From assembly GCA_018241865.1 (NCBI GenBank), contig JAFECY010000293.1, positions 1 to 12,489 of the forward strand: DNA of 12,489 nt, written 5' to 3'. Shown piece by piece: positions 6,768 through 12,072 of the stretch. Every line of letters starts with the position of its first letter. The first letter of the stretch is position 1. Made by a program: the position numbers and the translations under genes. This DNA is from Pseudomonadota bacterium (GTDB taxonomy: Bacteria; Pseudomonadota; Gammaproteobacteria; Burkholderiales; Burkholderiaceae_D). The notes below the pieces were generated by a model. The model made no database searches. It was not told the DNA's origin and saw only the letters and a list, made by a program, of their open reading frames with translations.

Positions 6768-7292
6768 TCAGGCCAGCTTCTTTTGCCAGAACAGCGCGTG
6801 TCCCATCGCCGGATCGAGCGCATAGCCGTCGTAGCCGCAGGCGCGGTACAGGGCTTGAGCGGCGACATTGCCTTGCAAAACTTCCAGCGTCAGCTTGCAG
6901 CAGCCGCGTTCCTTGGCAATTTCTTCCGCCTTCGCCAGCATCCCCCGGGCGATGCCGCGTCCGCGAAAAGGCGCGGCCACCATCACGTCGTGGATGTTCA
7001 GCAGCGGTTTGGCGGCGAAGGTGGAAAAGCCTTCGATGCAATTCACCAGTCCGGCCGGCTCGCCATCGACGAACGCCAGGATCACGTGGGCACTGGAGCG
7101 TTTCAGCAATTCGCCGACCAGGTTGGCTTGGGCATAGGCCGGCAATGCGCTGCCGCCGCCCATGACATCGAGCGCATAGGCATTCAATAAGGCGAGGAAG
7201 GCTTCGGCGTGGCGCGGCAAGCGCAGGTCGGCGGTAAGAATTTCGGTCAAGATGGATTCCGGCGGTGATAGATGGAAGCGCGTGAGACGCAT
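6768..7292 (-). CDS. GNAT family N-acetyltransferase
   Basis: A 174-aa acetyl-CoA-dependent acyltransferase of the Gcn5-related fold, cytoplasmic, substrate unknown. Motif A is clear: NIHDVMVAAPFRGRGIARGML, with R-x-x-G-x-A at residues 110-115 forming the pyrophosphate-binding loop. The next helix and LTLEVLQGNVAAQALYRACGY (135-154) give motif B with the usual Asn and Tyr. The ATG at 7292 was chosen; a GTG three codons upstream (7301) is possible, and neither has a strong ribosome binding site. It is followed by the DUF4184 gene. Its 5' end lies 49 bases from a 15-base sequence that is repeated exactly in front of rnpB, so its own promoter may have been touched by the rearrangement there. Confidence 0.88.
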   Translation of the reverse strand: MRLTRFHLSPPESILTEILTADLRLPRHAEAFLALLNAYALDVMGGGSALPAYAQANLVGELLKRSSAHVILAFVDGEPAGLVNCIEGFSTFAAKPLLNIHDVMVAAPFRGRGIARGMLAKAEEIAKERGCCKLTLEVLQGNVAAQALYRACGYDGYALDPAMGHALFWQKKLA

Positions 7293-7340
7293 GGCGCGCA
7301 CGGCATATTTTACTTGCCAGTCGTCGGATCGGGAAAGGCG

Positions 7341-7355
7341 TTACACGCTACAATC
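7341..7355 (+). repeat. 15-base direct repeat, left copy (rnpB promoter-like)
   Basis: TTACACGCTACAATC occurs here and again at 8765-8779, where it includes the TACAAT -10 box of rnpB. The flanks share further short blocks (GGATC and GGGA upstream of both copies). The two copies bracket about 1.4 kb of accessory sequence. The left copy could be a target duplication or a duplicated promoter remnant. Confidence 0.75.
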
Positions 7356-7394
7356 AGGAGCTCTGGTCACGAGGGGGATCGGGTCAGGGAGCTG

Positions 7395-7414
7395 GTCAGG
7401 CCTTGCCTTTTGCC
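7395..7414 (+). repeat. Left arm of 20-base inverted repeat flanking the RAYT remnant
   Basis: GTCAGGCCTTGCCTTTTGCC pairs with the reverse complement of 7876-7895 at 19 of 20 positions (one C/T difference). It sits 95 bases upstream of the transposase start relic. Confidence 0.8.
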
Positions 7415-7434
7415 TTCCCCCATCATCAGTGCTG

Positions 7435-7475
7435 ATCCCATAAACATGGGATACCGGAACAGATCGCTTTCCGGT
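7435..7475 (+). repeat. Two adjacent hairpins near the left end of the RAYT remnant
   Basis: Stem ATCCCAT (7435-7441) with ATGGGAT (7446-7452) encloses a 4-base loop. It is followed without a gap by ACCGGAA (7453-7459) pairing with TTCCGGT (7469-7475) around a 9-base loop. Both stems are 7 bp and perfect. Y1 transposases recognise hairpins near element ends, so these are candidate recognition structures. There is no T-run, so they are not terminators. Confidence 0.6.
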
Positions 7476-7509
7476 GTAATGGCAAGCTTGATAATTCCTA
7501 CTTTCTGTC

Positions 7510-7894
7510 ATGCCCCGCTCTTTACGCATCGAATTTCTTGGCTGCCAAGCGCTATGCAACTCTAGTGGCTGATGGCAAGGATGTAGCATTGTGGGACGAA
7601 GGCTTGCGCCAGAAAATTTATCTTGGCGAAGAAAATTTTGTGGCACGTATGCAGGCTTTGCTGGCGCGCGATCAATTAAAATCGTATGACGTGCCTCGGA
7701 TTCAGCGTAGCGGTAAGGTATTGATGGTAGCGGAGTATTTGCGGCAAAACATGGAAAGAAATGACGCCATTTTTCTGGCCTATCAGGAGGGCAAGCACAC
7801 CATGTCCGCCATTGCAAAGGAAACCGGTTTATCCGTCTCGCGAGTGAGTCGGTTGATTGCTGCTGCAGAGGGCGGGGCAAAAGGCAAGACCTGA
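7510..7894 (+). pseudogene. RAYT/Y1-type transposase, internally deleted and frameshifted
   Basis: The ATG at 7510 encodes MPRSLRIEF, the usual first residues of REP-associated tyrosine transposases in proteobacteria, and then the frame runs to an early stop. From 7538 the next frame gives 118 residues matching the family's C-terminal third: AAKRYATLVADGK, then LGEENFVARMQALL, then VPRIQRSG, and finally a DnaA-like helix-turn-helix, AIFLAYQEGKHTMSAIAKETGLSVSRVSRLIAAAE. The middle of the protein, including the HUH pair and the nucleophilic Tyr, is absent. A deletion of several hundred bases therefore joined the first nine codons to the tail with a +1 frame change near 7537. The last codons (GKT and stop) lie inside the right inverted repeat. 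A short protein could still be made from the TTG at 7538, but it has no ribosome binding site. Confidence 0.78.
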
Positions 7895-7895
7895 C
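7876..7895 (+). repeat. Right arm of 20-base inverted repeat flanking the RAYT remnant
   Basis: GGCAAAAGGCAAGACCTGAC is the inverted partner of 7395-7414 (19/20). It includes the TGA stop of the transposase remnant, so the repeat and the end of the gene have stayed together. Confidence 0.8.
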
Positions 7896-7946
7896 ACTAT
7901 TTCCTTTTTTCTTTATCGGGCGCGTGAGGGGCAAAAGCGGAACGAG

Positions 7947-8537
7947 ATGGCTATGAACAGGCGAGAGACAAACTGGCGGCGAGGCGGGGTGCGTTTATGG
8001 CTGCTCGGTGCAGCGCTGTGGGGGCTGTATGCGGCCGGCAAATACCAAGCCGTCGATGAAATCGGTTACGCCTACCGATATCGCTTCCACTACGAAACGC
8101 TGACGACCAAAGACGCCGCGCAAGAATCCTGTGGATGGAGCGAGGCGGTTGACCGCGTTTTGGGAGGAGCTAAAACAAGCACAAGCGATAAAAAGGAGTT
8201 TTCCCCCTACTTACAAAGGTTTCTGCCAAAAGGGGTCAAAGAAATCGAGGATTGCGTAGGGCAGCAAACCGCTTTAGGCAAGCCCCGCCCGGACGCTGAG
8301 ATATCTTGCGGCGACGAGTACGAGCAGAAGCATGTCGCAGAAGCGCGGCAGCGCGCCTACGAAGCCAAGAAGGCAAGAGAAAACGAATGCTTCGCCGCCT
8401 ATCGCCCACGCCCCCCATCATGGGAGTGGGTTGCTTGGGTGTTTTTACCCCCTACGCTAGGTGTCGCATTGATCGCCGCGGCGACTTGGGTTTTCTTCGT
8501 GACCGCCCGCTGGCTGGTTAAAGGTTTTATATCCTAG
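7947..8537 (+). CDS. Hypothetical membrane protein with two TM segments and four Cys
   Basis: I do not recognise this 196-aa protein. The frame is open from 7857, but the ATG at 7947, with GGAACGAG just upstream, is the more plausible start; the ATG at 7953 is a close alternative. A positive N-terminus (NRRETNWRRGG) precedes TM1 (about 15-31). A hydrophilic region of about 125 residues follows, then TM2 (about 160-186) and a basic tail (TARWLVKG). The positive-inside rule places both ends in the cytoplasm and the middle in the periplasm. That middle part has four cysteines (62, 103, 121, 148), enough for two disulphides, and a helical Glu/Lys/Arg-rich stretch (124-147) that may be coiled-coil. 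It lies inside the segment bracketed by the 15-base repeat, right after the transposase remnant, and is followed by a strong hairpin. It may be a cargo or accessory gene. Confidence 0.6.
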   Translation: MAMNRRETNWRRGGVRLWLLGAALWGLYAAGKYQAVDEIGYAYRYRFHYETLTTKDAAQESCGWSEAVDRVLGGAKTSTSDKKEFSPYLQRFLPKGVKEIEDCVGQQTALGKPRPDAEISCGDEYEQKHVAEARQRAYEAKKARENECFAAYRPRPPSWEWVAWVFLPPTLGVALIAAATWVFFVTARWLVKGFIS

Positions 8538-8557
8538 CACCGCGCTATGGAACGTCG

Positions 8558-8584
8558 CCCCCTATTATCTGGGATATTAGGGGG
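8558..8584 (+). repeat. Strong hairpin after the hypothetical membrane protein gene
   Basis: CCCCCTATTATC (8558-8569) pairs with GATATTAGGGGG (8573-8584) around a 3-base TGG loop; 11 of 12 positions pair, with one T-T mismatch. It starts 20 bases after the stop codon at 8537. No T-run follows, so it is not a canonical intrinsic terminator. It could stabilise the mRNA 3' end, act in both directions, or be a palindromic repeat-family member. Confidence 0.7.
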
Positions 8585-8764
8585 TACCCATTAGTCGCCC
8601 ATAGTCAACAGCGCGAACAAAATACTCGCGGTCACCCACGATAGAACGCAACGCACTTACCATCGCTATTTCTCGTAGGTATGACATTCGTGCTCTTTGC
8701 TTCATCGTGTGATTGCGTGAATCGCATCAGTCACCCATGTGGATCAAGTGTGGGATTTGGCCGC

Positions 8765-8779
8765 TTACACGCTACAATC
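8765..8779 (+). repeat. 15-base direct repeat, right copy
   Basis: Exact copy of 7341-7355 (TTACACGCTACAATC). This copy overlaps the rnpB -10 box. Confidence 0.75.
8773..8778 (+). promoter_or_regulatory. -10 box of the rnpB promoter
   Basis: TACAAT ends 7 bases before G8786, the first base of the RNase P RNA P1 helix, which is the spacing expected for a sigma-70 start. No good -35 hexamer is visible 16-18 bases upstream, so the promoter may depend on activator or UP-like sequences, or its upstream part may have been replaced during the rearrangement. Confidence 0.65.
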
Positions 8780-8785
8780 GCGGAT

Positions 8786-9128
8786 GAAGCAAGCCAGACA
8801 GCCGCTGGCCGACGCAAGTCGGCGGGAGGAAGGTCCGGACTCCATAGAGCAGGGTGACGGCTAACGACCGTCCGTCGAAAGCCATAAGCGCAGTTTGACT
8901 TAGGTATAAGACGAGGAATAGGGCCACAGAGACGAGCGTATTTAGTTACGGTGAAACGCGGTAACCTCCACTCGGAGCAATCTCAAATAGGCACGCATTG
9001 ATGCGGCTCGCGGAGCGTGCGGGTAGAGAGCTTGAGCCGTGGAGTAATTCACGGCCTAGAGGAATGGCTGTCATAGCGGATAGGGCAACTTGTCCGCCGT
9101 AACAGAATCCGGCCTATCGGCTTGCTTC
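8786..9128 (+). ncRNA. rnpB: RNase P RNA (class A), catalytic subunit of RNase P
   Basis: The ribozyme that removes 5' leaders from pre-tRNAs, about 343 nt. P1 is formed by GAAGCAAGCC (8786-8795) and GGCTTGCTTC (9119-9128). Universal core blocks are present in order: GAGGAAGGTCCGGACTCC (8826-8843) for the 5' side of P4, ATAGAGCAGGGTGACGGCTAACG, GGAATAGGGCCACAGAGACGAG, GGTGAAACGCGGTAACCTCC, CGGAGCAATCTCAAATAGGC, GAGCTTGAGCC, GGCCTAGAGGAATGGCTGTCA, and ACAGAATCCGGCCTATCGG for the 3' side of P4. Two peripheral parts are unusual. The P9 position holds a 41-base extended hairpin (8873-8913), where I recall about a dozen bases in relatives. The P12 position has only 13 bases between GACGAG and GGTGAAACG. 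P13/P14 also appear absent, as I recall for Betaproteobacteria. ATTTTTATT follows the 3' end. Confidence 0.97.
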
Positions 9129-9164
9129 ATTTTTATTCCATGCGTTGAACACGACACCGTCGCC

Positions 9165-10078
9165 ATGAAAGAACGCGCAGATTCAACGCAGAACACCCAT
9201 GCGGATACGACATCCCTGATTCGCTTTGCTCCGGCGGTTTTCGTCTGCTTGTGGGCGACGGGGTTCATCGGCGGGAAGCTTGGCCTGCCTTATGCTGAGC
9301 CGCTCACCTTCCTGCTCATCCGGTTTTTTGTGGTACTGAGCATTTTGATTCCGGTGGCGCTGCTGATGAAAGCGCCGTGGCCGACGACGCGGCAGGAGTG
9401 GGGGCACACCGCCATCGCCGGGTTGCTGCTGCACGCCGGTTATCTCGGTGGCGTGTTCAGTGCGATTCATCGCGGTATGCCGGCCGGTGTGACCTCGCTG
9501 ATCGTTGGCTTGCAGCCGGTGCTGACGGCGATTCTGGCCGCTGTTTGGTTCAAGGATAAGATCACGCGCCGGCAATGGTTGGGCTTGGCGTTGGGTTTCG
9601 TCGGCGTCGCGCTGGTAGTGTCGGGCAAGATCAGCCTGAATAATTGGGAGCCGAAGGCGTTTGCCGCTGCGCTACTGGCGCTGGTGTCGATCACGCTCGG
9701 TACGCTTTACCAGAAACGCTATTGCCACAATTTAATCTGCTGAGCGGAACAGTCATCCAGTACGCCGCCTGCGCCATGCTTTATCTGTTGCTGGCGCCGC
9801 TGTTGGAAACTATGCAAGTGCAGTGGAGTGGCCGCTTCATGTTTGCCTTGGCTTGGCTGGTAATCGTTTTATCGATTGCCTCGATCATGCTGTTGTACTT
9901 GCTGATCCGGCGCGGCGCGGCCACGCAAGTCACGTCGCTGTTTTATATGGTGCCGCCCACCACGGCGGTCATGGCTTGGCTGATATTCGGCGAAACCCTG
10001 TCGGGTTGGGCACTGGCGGGCATGGCGATGTGCGGCGTCGGCGTGGCGCTGGTGGTGCGTTCGCCGCGCATTTCTTGA
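9165..10078 (+). pseudogene. EamA/DMT-family drug/metabolite transporter, one-base frameshift
   Basis: Two reading frames together encode a 10-TM EamA-type exporter of about 304 aa; substrate unknown, inner membrane. The first frame runs from the ATG at 9165 through LIRFAPAVFVCLWATGFIGGK (TM1) and the first EamA repeat to a TGA at 9741-9743. The second frame continues the same protein from about 9725 (PQFNLLSGTVIQYAA) through the second EamA repeat, including SLFYMVPPTTAVMAWLIFGE, to the TGA at 10076-10078. One base is missing around 9724-9728 (TTGCCACAATTT). The second part has no start of its own in a useful place. Coding quality is good on both sides, so this is either a very recent mutation or a sequencing error. 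The start lies 37 bases after rnpB and has no clear ribosome binding site. Confidence 0.85.
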
Positions 10079-10130
10079 ATTTCCCCCCGGTTGTTCTTCC
10101 GTTCCCTCTTTTCCTTTCCGCGAACTTCCT

Positions 10131-10152
10131 AGATAAACACATGTGTTTATCT
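10131..10152 (+). repeat. 22-base perfect palindrome
   Basis: AGATAAACACA is followed directly by its exact reverse complement TGTGTTTATCT. It lies 53 bases after the transporter stop and about 150 bases upstream of the mra promoter. No T-run follows, so it is a weak terminator at best. A dyad operator for a dimeric regulator is the alternative. Confidence 0.8.
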
Positions 10153-10282
10153 CAGACCCTACTTTCACATATCTTCTTAAGTGCTTAATTTTCCTTGATT
10201 TTATGCTTTTGCGTCGCTTCAAAGACTTGCGCTAAGTGTTTGACTTCATTGAAAAAAATATCAATTTCGCCCCGGATTTGAC

Positions 10283-10311
10283 TTGACCGCAAAAAACTCC
10301 TCCTCTAAAGT
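10283..10311 (+). promoter_or_regulatory. Candidate mra (dcw cluster) sigma-70 promoter
   Basis: TTGACC (10283-10288) and TAAAGT (10306-10311) are separated by 17 bases and would start transcription near 10318, giving a leader of about 95 bases before mraZ. The -10 overlaps the first MraZ box, as expected for a promoter repressed by MraZ. TCTAAA (10304-10309) is an alternative -10. Confidence 0.5.
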
Positions 10312-10344
10312 GGGCGGAAGTGTGAAAAAGTGTATTTTTGTGGG
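10310..10344 (+). promoter_or_regulatory. MraZ operator: four GTGKN boxes at 10-base spacing
   Basis: GTGGG at 10310, GTGTG at 10320, GTGTA at 10330 and GTGGG at 10340 are each separated by exactly 5 bases. This matches the known MraZ-binding array of TGGGN direct repeats with 5-base spacers just upstream of mraZ. The outer boxes are canonical; the inner two carry T in place of the second G of the GGG. MraZ bound here should repress its own operon. Confidence 0.85.
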
Positions 10345-10411
10345 GGAAATTTCGATGATCCTCTCCGAAAATCTTATCGAACCAGCAGCCGCATAGCGGG
10401 AGGTCTTAGCA

Positions 10412-10840
10412 GTGTTTCAGGGCGCGTCAGCATTGAATCTCGATGCCAAAGGCCGGATGTCGATTCCGGCCCGGCACCGTGACGCCCTGTCGCTGCAGTG
10501 CGAAGGCCGGGTCACGCTGACTAGGCATCCGCATGGTTGCCTGCTGTTTTTCCCGCGCCCGGTGTGGGAACAGCACCGCGAACAGATCGCCGCTTGGCCG
10601 ATGTCGGCGCGCGCTTGGCAGCGCATCTTCCTTGGCAATGCCTGCGACGTCGAAATGGATGGCGCGGGTCGCATCCTGATCGCGCCGGAATTGCGTGCCG
10701 CCGCCGGCATGTCGCGCGACGTCATGCTGCTCGGCATGGGCAGCCATTTTGAGGTGTGGGATGCCGCCAAGCTGGCCGAAAGCGAGGCGCAGGCGATCGA
10801 GTCCGGCATGCCGGACGTGCTCAACAATTTTTCCTTCTAG
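10412..10840 (+). CDS. mraZ: MraZ, transcriptional repressor of the dcw cluster
   Basis: A 142-aa DNA-binding protein that forms rings and binds the direct repeats in its own promoter, restraining expression of the division and cell wall genes. Two swapped-hairpin AbrB-like domains each carry the family motif: [14 protein letters not shown] (11-24) and [13 protein letters not shown] (83-95). The start is the GTG at 10412, supported by GGGAGG 8 bases upstream and by the invariant opening F-Q-G-A. It is the first gene of the cluster, with the MraZ boxes about 70-100 bases upstream, and rsmH follows after 6 bases. Confidence 0.97.
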   Translation: MFQGASALNLDAKGRMSIPARHRDALSLQCEGRVTLTRHPHGCLLFFPRPVWEQHREQIAAWPMSARAWQRIFLGNACDVEMDGAGRILIAPELRAAAGMSRDVMLLGMGSHFEVWDAAKLAESEAQAIESGMPDVLNNFSF

Positions 10841-10846
10841 CCCGCG

Positions 10847-11803
10847 ATGAATGCACAAGCGGTGCCGGAATTGCAGCACCGCACGGTACTGCTGGATGAG
10901 GCGGTGGCGGCTCTCGACATTGTGGGTGAACGGGCGGGCGGTGTGTATGTCGATGGCACCTTCGGTCGCGGCGGTCACAGTAGGCTGATTCTGGAAAAGC
11001 TGAATGCGCAGGGTCGTTTGCTGGCGTTCGATAAAGATCCGCAAGCGATCGCGTATGCAAAAACGATTGCGGACAAGCGGTTTGAAATCGTGCATGGCAG
11101 TTTTGCAGGAATGCGCGCAGCGCTCGCCGAGCGGGGCATCGCGCAGGTGGATGGGGTGTTGCTGGATTTGGGTATCTCGTCGCCGCAAGTGGACGATGCG
11201 GCGCGGGGTTTTAGTTTTCGGGCCGATGGGCCACTCGACATGCGTATGGATACCACGCGCGGCATGTCGGCAGCAGAGTGGCTGGCGACCGAAGACGAGC
11301 GGACGATAGAAAAGGTGATACGCGACTATGGGGAAGAACGGTTTGCTTTTCAGATTGCAAAGGCGATTGTTGCTCGCCGGTCAGTCGAGCCAATTTCAAG
11401 CACACGACAGCTTGCCGCGCTCGTGGCACACGCCGTCAAAACCCGCGAGAAGGCCAAGGACCCTGCAACCCGCACCTTTCAGGCTATCAGGATTTACATC
11501 AATCAAGAGCTTGAAGAACTCGAAATAGGATTGGAGCAGGCGTTCAGTGTTCTGACGCTGGGGGGGAAATTGGCTGTGATCAGCTTTCATTCACTGGAAG
11601 ATCGCATCGTCAAACAGTACATGGCCGGCAAGGCTAATGTGCCGCAGCCTGACCGTCGCCTGCCGATACGCGCCGTCGATCTGCCGCAACCGGAATTGAA
11701 ACTCCTCTCCCGTATCAAACCTTCCGACGCTGAAGTGGCTGCCAACCCACGCGCCCGTTCGGCTGTCATGCGTGTGGCGCAACGCCTGAAAGGTGCGATA
11801 TGA
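10847..11803 (+). CDS. rsmH: RsmH (MraW), 16S rRNA m4C1402 N4-methyltransferase
   Basis: A 318-aa S-adenosylmethionine-dependent enzyme that methylates N4 of C1402 in the 16S rRNA decoding centre. The opening [10 protein letters not shown] (11-20), the SAM-binding [11 protein letters not shown] (35-45), [12 protein letters not shown] (105-116), [15 protein letters not shown] (121-135), [13 protein letters not shown] (209-221) and [14 protein letters not shown] (243-256) are all standard family blocks, and the length is normal. The ATG at 10847 lies 6 bases after the mraZ stop without a good ribosome binding site, so it is probably read by coupling. The TGA overlaps the ftsL start (ATGA). The base usage in the middle of the gene is slightly less G+C-rich than at the ends, but nothing else is odd. 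Confidence 0.97.
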   Translation: MNAQAVPELQHRTVLLDEAVAALDIVGERAGGVYVDGTFGRGGHSRLILEKLNAQGRLLAFDKDPQAIAYAKTIADKRFEIVHGSFAGMRAALAERGIAQVDGVLLDLGISSPQVDDAARGFSFRADGPLDMRMDTTRGMSAAEWLATEDERTIEKVIRDYGEERFAFQIAKAIVARRSVEPISSTRQLAALVAHAVKTREKAKDPATRTFQAIRIYINQELEELEIGLEQAFSVLTLGGKLAVISFHSLEDRIVKQYMAGKANVPQPDRRLPIRAVDLPQPELKLLSRIKPSDAEVAANPRARSAVMRVAQRLKGAI

Positions 11804-12072
11804 GCGGGCGTCTCGCCGTCGTTCTCAGTGCGCTGTTGGTGCTGTGCGCGCTTACTCTGGTTCATTCGCAATATCAGGAACGTTATGCCTTCATTGAACT
11901 GGAGCGCGCGCAAGCCGCCGCACGTCAGCTCGATATCGAATGGGCGCAACTGCAACTCGATCAATCCACGTTGGGTAAGCATGCCCGCATCGAAGCCAAT
12001 GCGCGTCGCGATTTGTCCATGGTGACATTGACGCCGGCGCGTACGCAATATCTGACGGCGGGGGCGCGATGA
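11800..12072 (+). CDS. ftsL: FtsL, cell division protein of the divisome core
   Basis: A 90-aa bitopic membrane protein that forms the FtsQLB complex and activates the FtsWI septal synthase. A short cytoplasmic N-terminus (MSGR) is followed by one TM (about 5-22, [18 protein letters not shown]) and a periplasmic coiled-coil (about 27-60, rich in Ala, Leu and Gln heptads). The tail [15 protein letters not shown] fits the family. It is shorter than E. coli FtsL (121 aa), mainly at the N-terminus. The ATG overlaps the rsmH stop by 4 bases, and its own TGA overlaps the ftsI start. Confidence 0.92.
   Translation: MSGRLAVVLSALLVLCALTLVHSQYQERYAFIELERAQAAARQLDIEWAQLQLDQSTLGKHARIEANARRDLSMVTLTPARTQYLTAGAR

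Larger units (their letters stand above)
7382..7895 (+). mobile_element. Remnant of a REP-associated (RAYT/Y1) transposable element
   Basis: The segment combines a deleted RAYT-type transposase gene (7510-7894), near-perfect 20-base inverted repeats at 7395-7414 and 7876-7895, a tandem GGTCAGG pair (7382-7388, 7394-7400) and two adjacent hairpins (7435-7475). The arm sequence GTCAGGYCTTGCCTTTTGCC resembles palindromic repeats I associate with this transposase group. The outer limits are estimated from the repeats only. Because the HUH catalytic part of the enzyme is gone, the element cannot move by itself. Confidence 0.65.
10079..10411 (+). other. Intergenic region upstream of mraZ
   Basis: These 333 bases separate the transporter from the dcw cluster. 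From left to right they hold a pyrimidine-rich run on the + strand (about 10081-10130), a 22-base perfect palindrome (10131-10152), an A+T-rich part with two TTTGACTT sequences 38 bases apart (10239 and 10277), the mra promoter with MraZ boxes, and a leader of about 95 bases ending in GGGAGG (10398-10403). I see no gene in it. Confidence 0.6.

Noticed and set aside
8547..8594. 15-codon open frame reading through the 8558-8584 hairpin
   Set aside because: It has no ribosome binding site and is most simply explained by the palindromic sequence.
8587..8606. Short tandem CCCATTAGTC / CCCATAGTC
   Set aside because: Two imperfect 9-10 base units only; probably chance or minor slippage.
7341..8779. 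The island as a CRISPR, integron or defence locus
   Set aside because: There are no regularly spaced repeats, no integrase or attC-like site, and no nuclease or helicase motif in the genes present.
9090..9164. Upstream extension of the EamA transporter frame to 9090
   Set aside because: It would start inside the RNase P RNA, and the added 25 residues are not part of the family; the ATG at 9165 is the sensible start.
10427..11188. 253-aa - strand open frame across mraZ and rsmH
   Set aside because: It is antisense to two highly conserved dcw genes and has no family resemblance.
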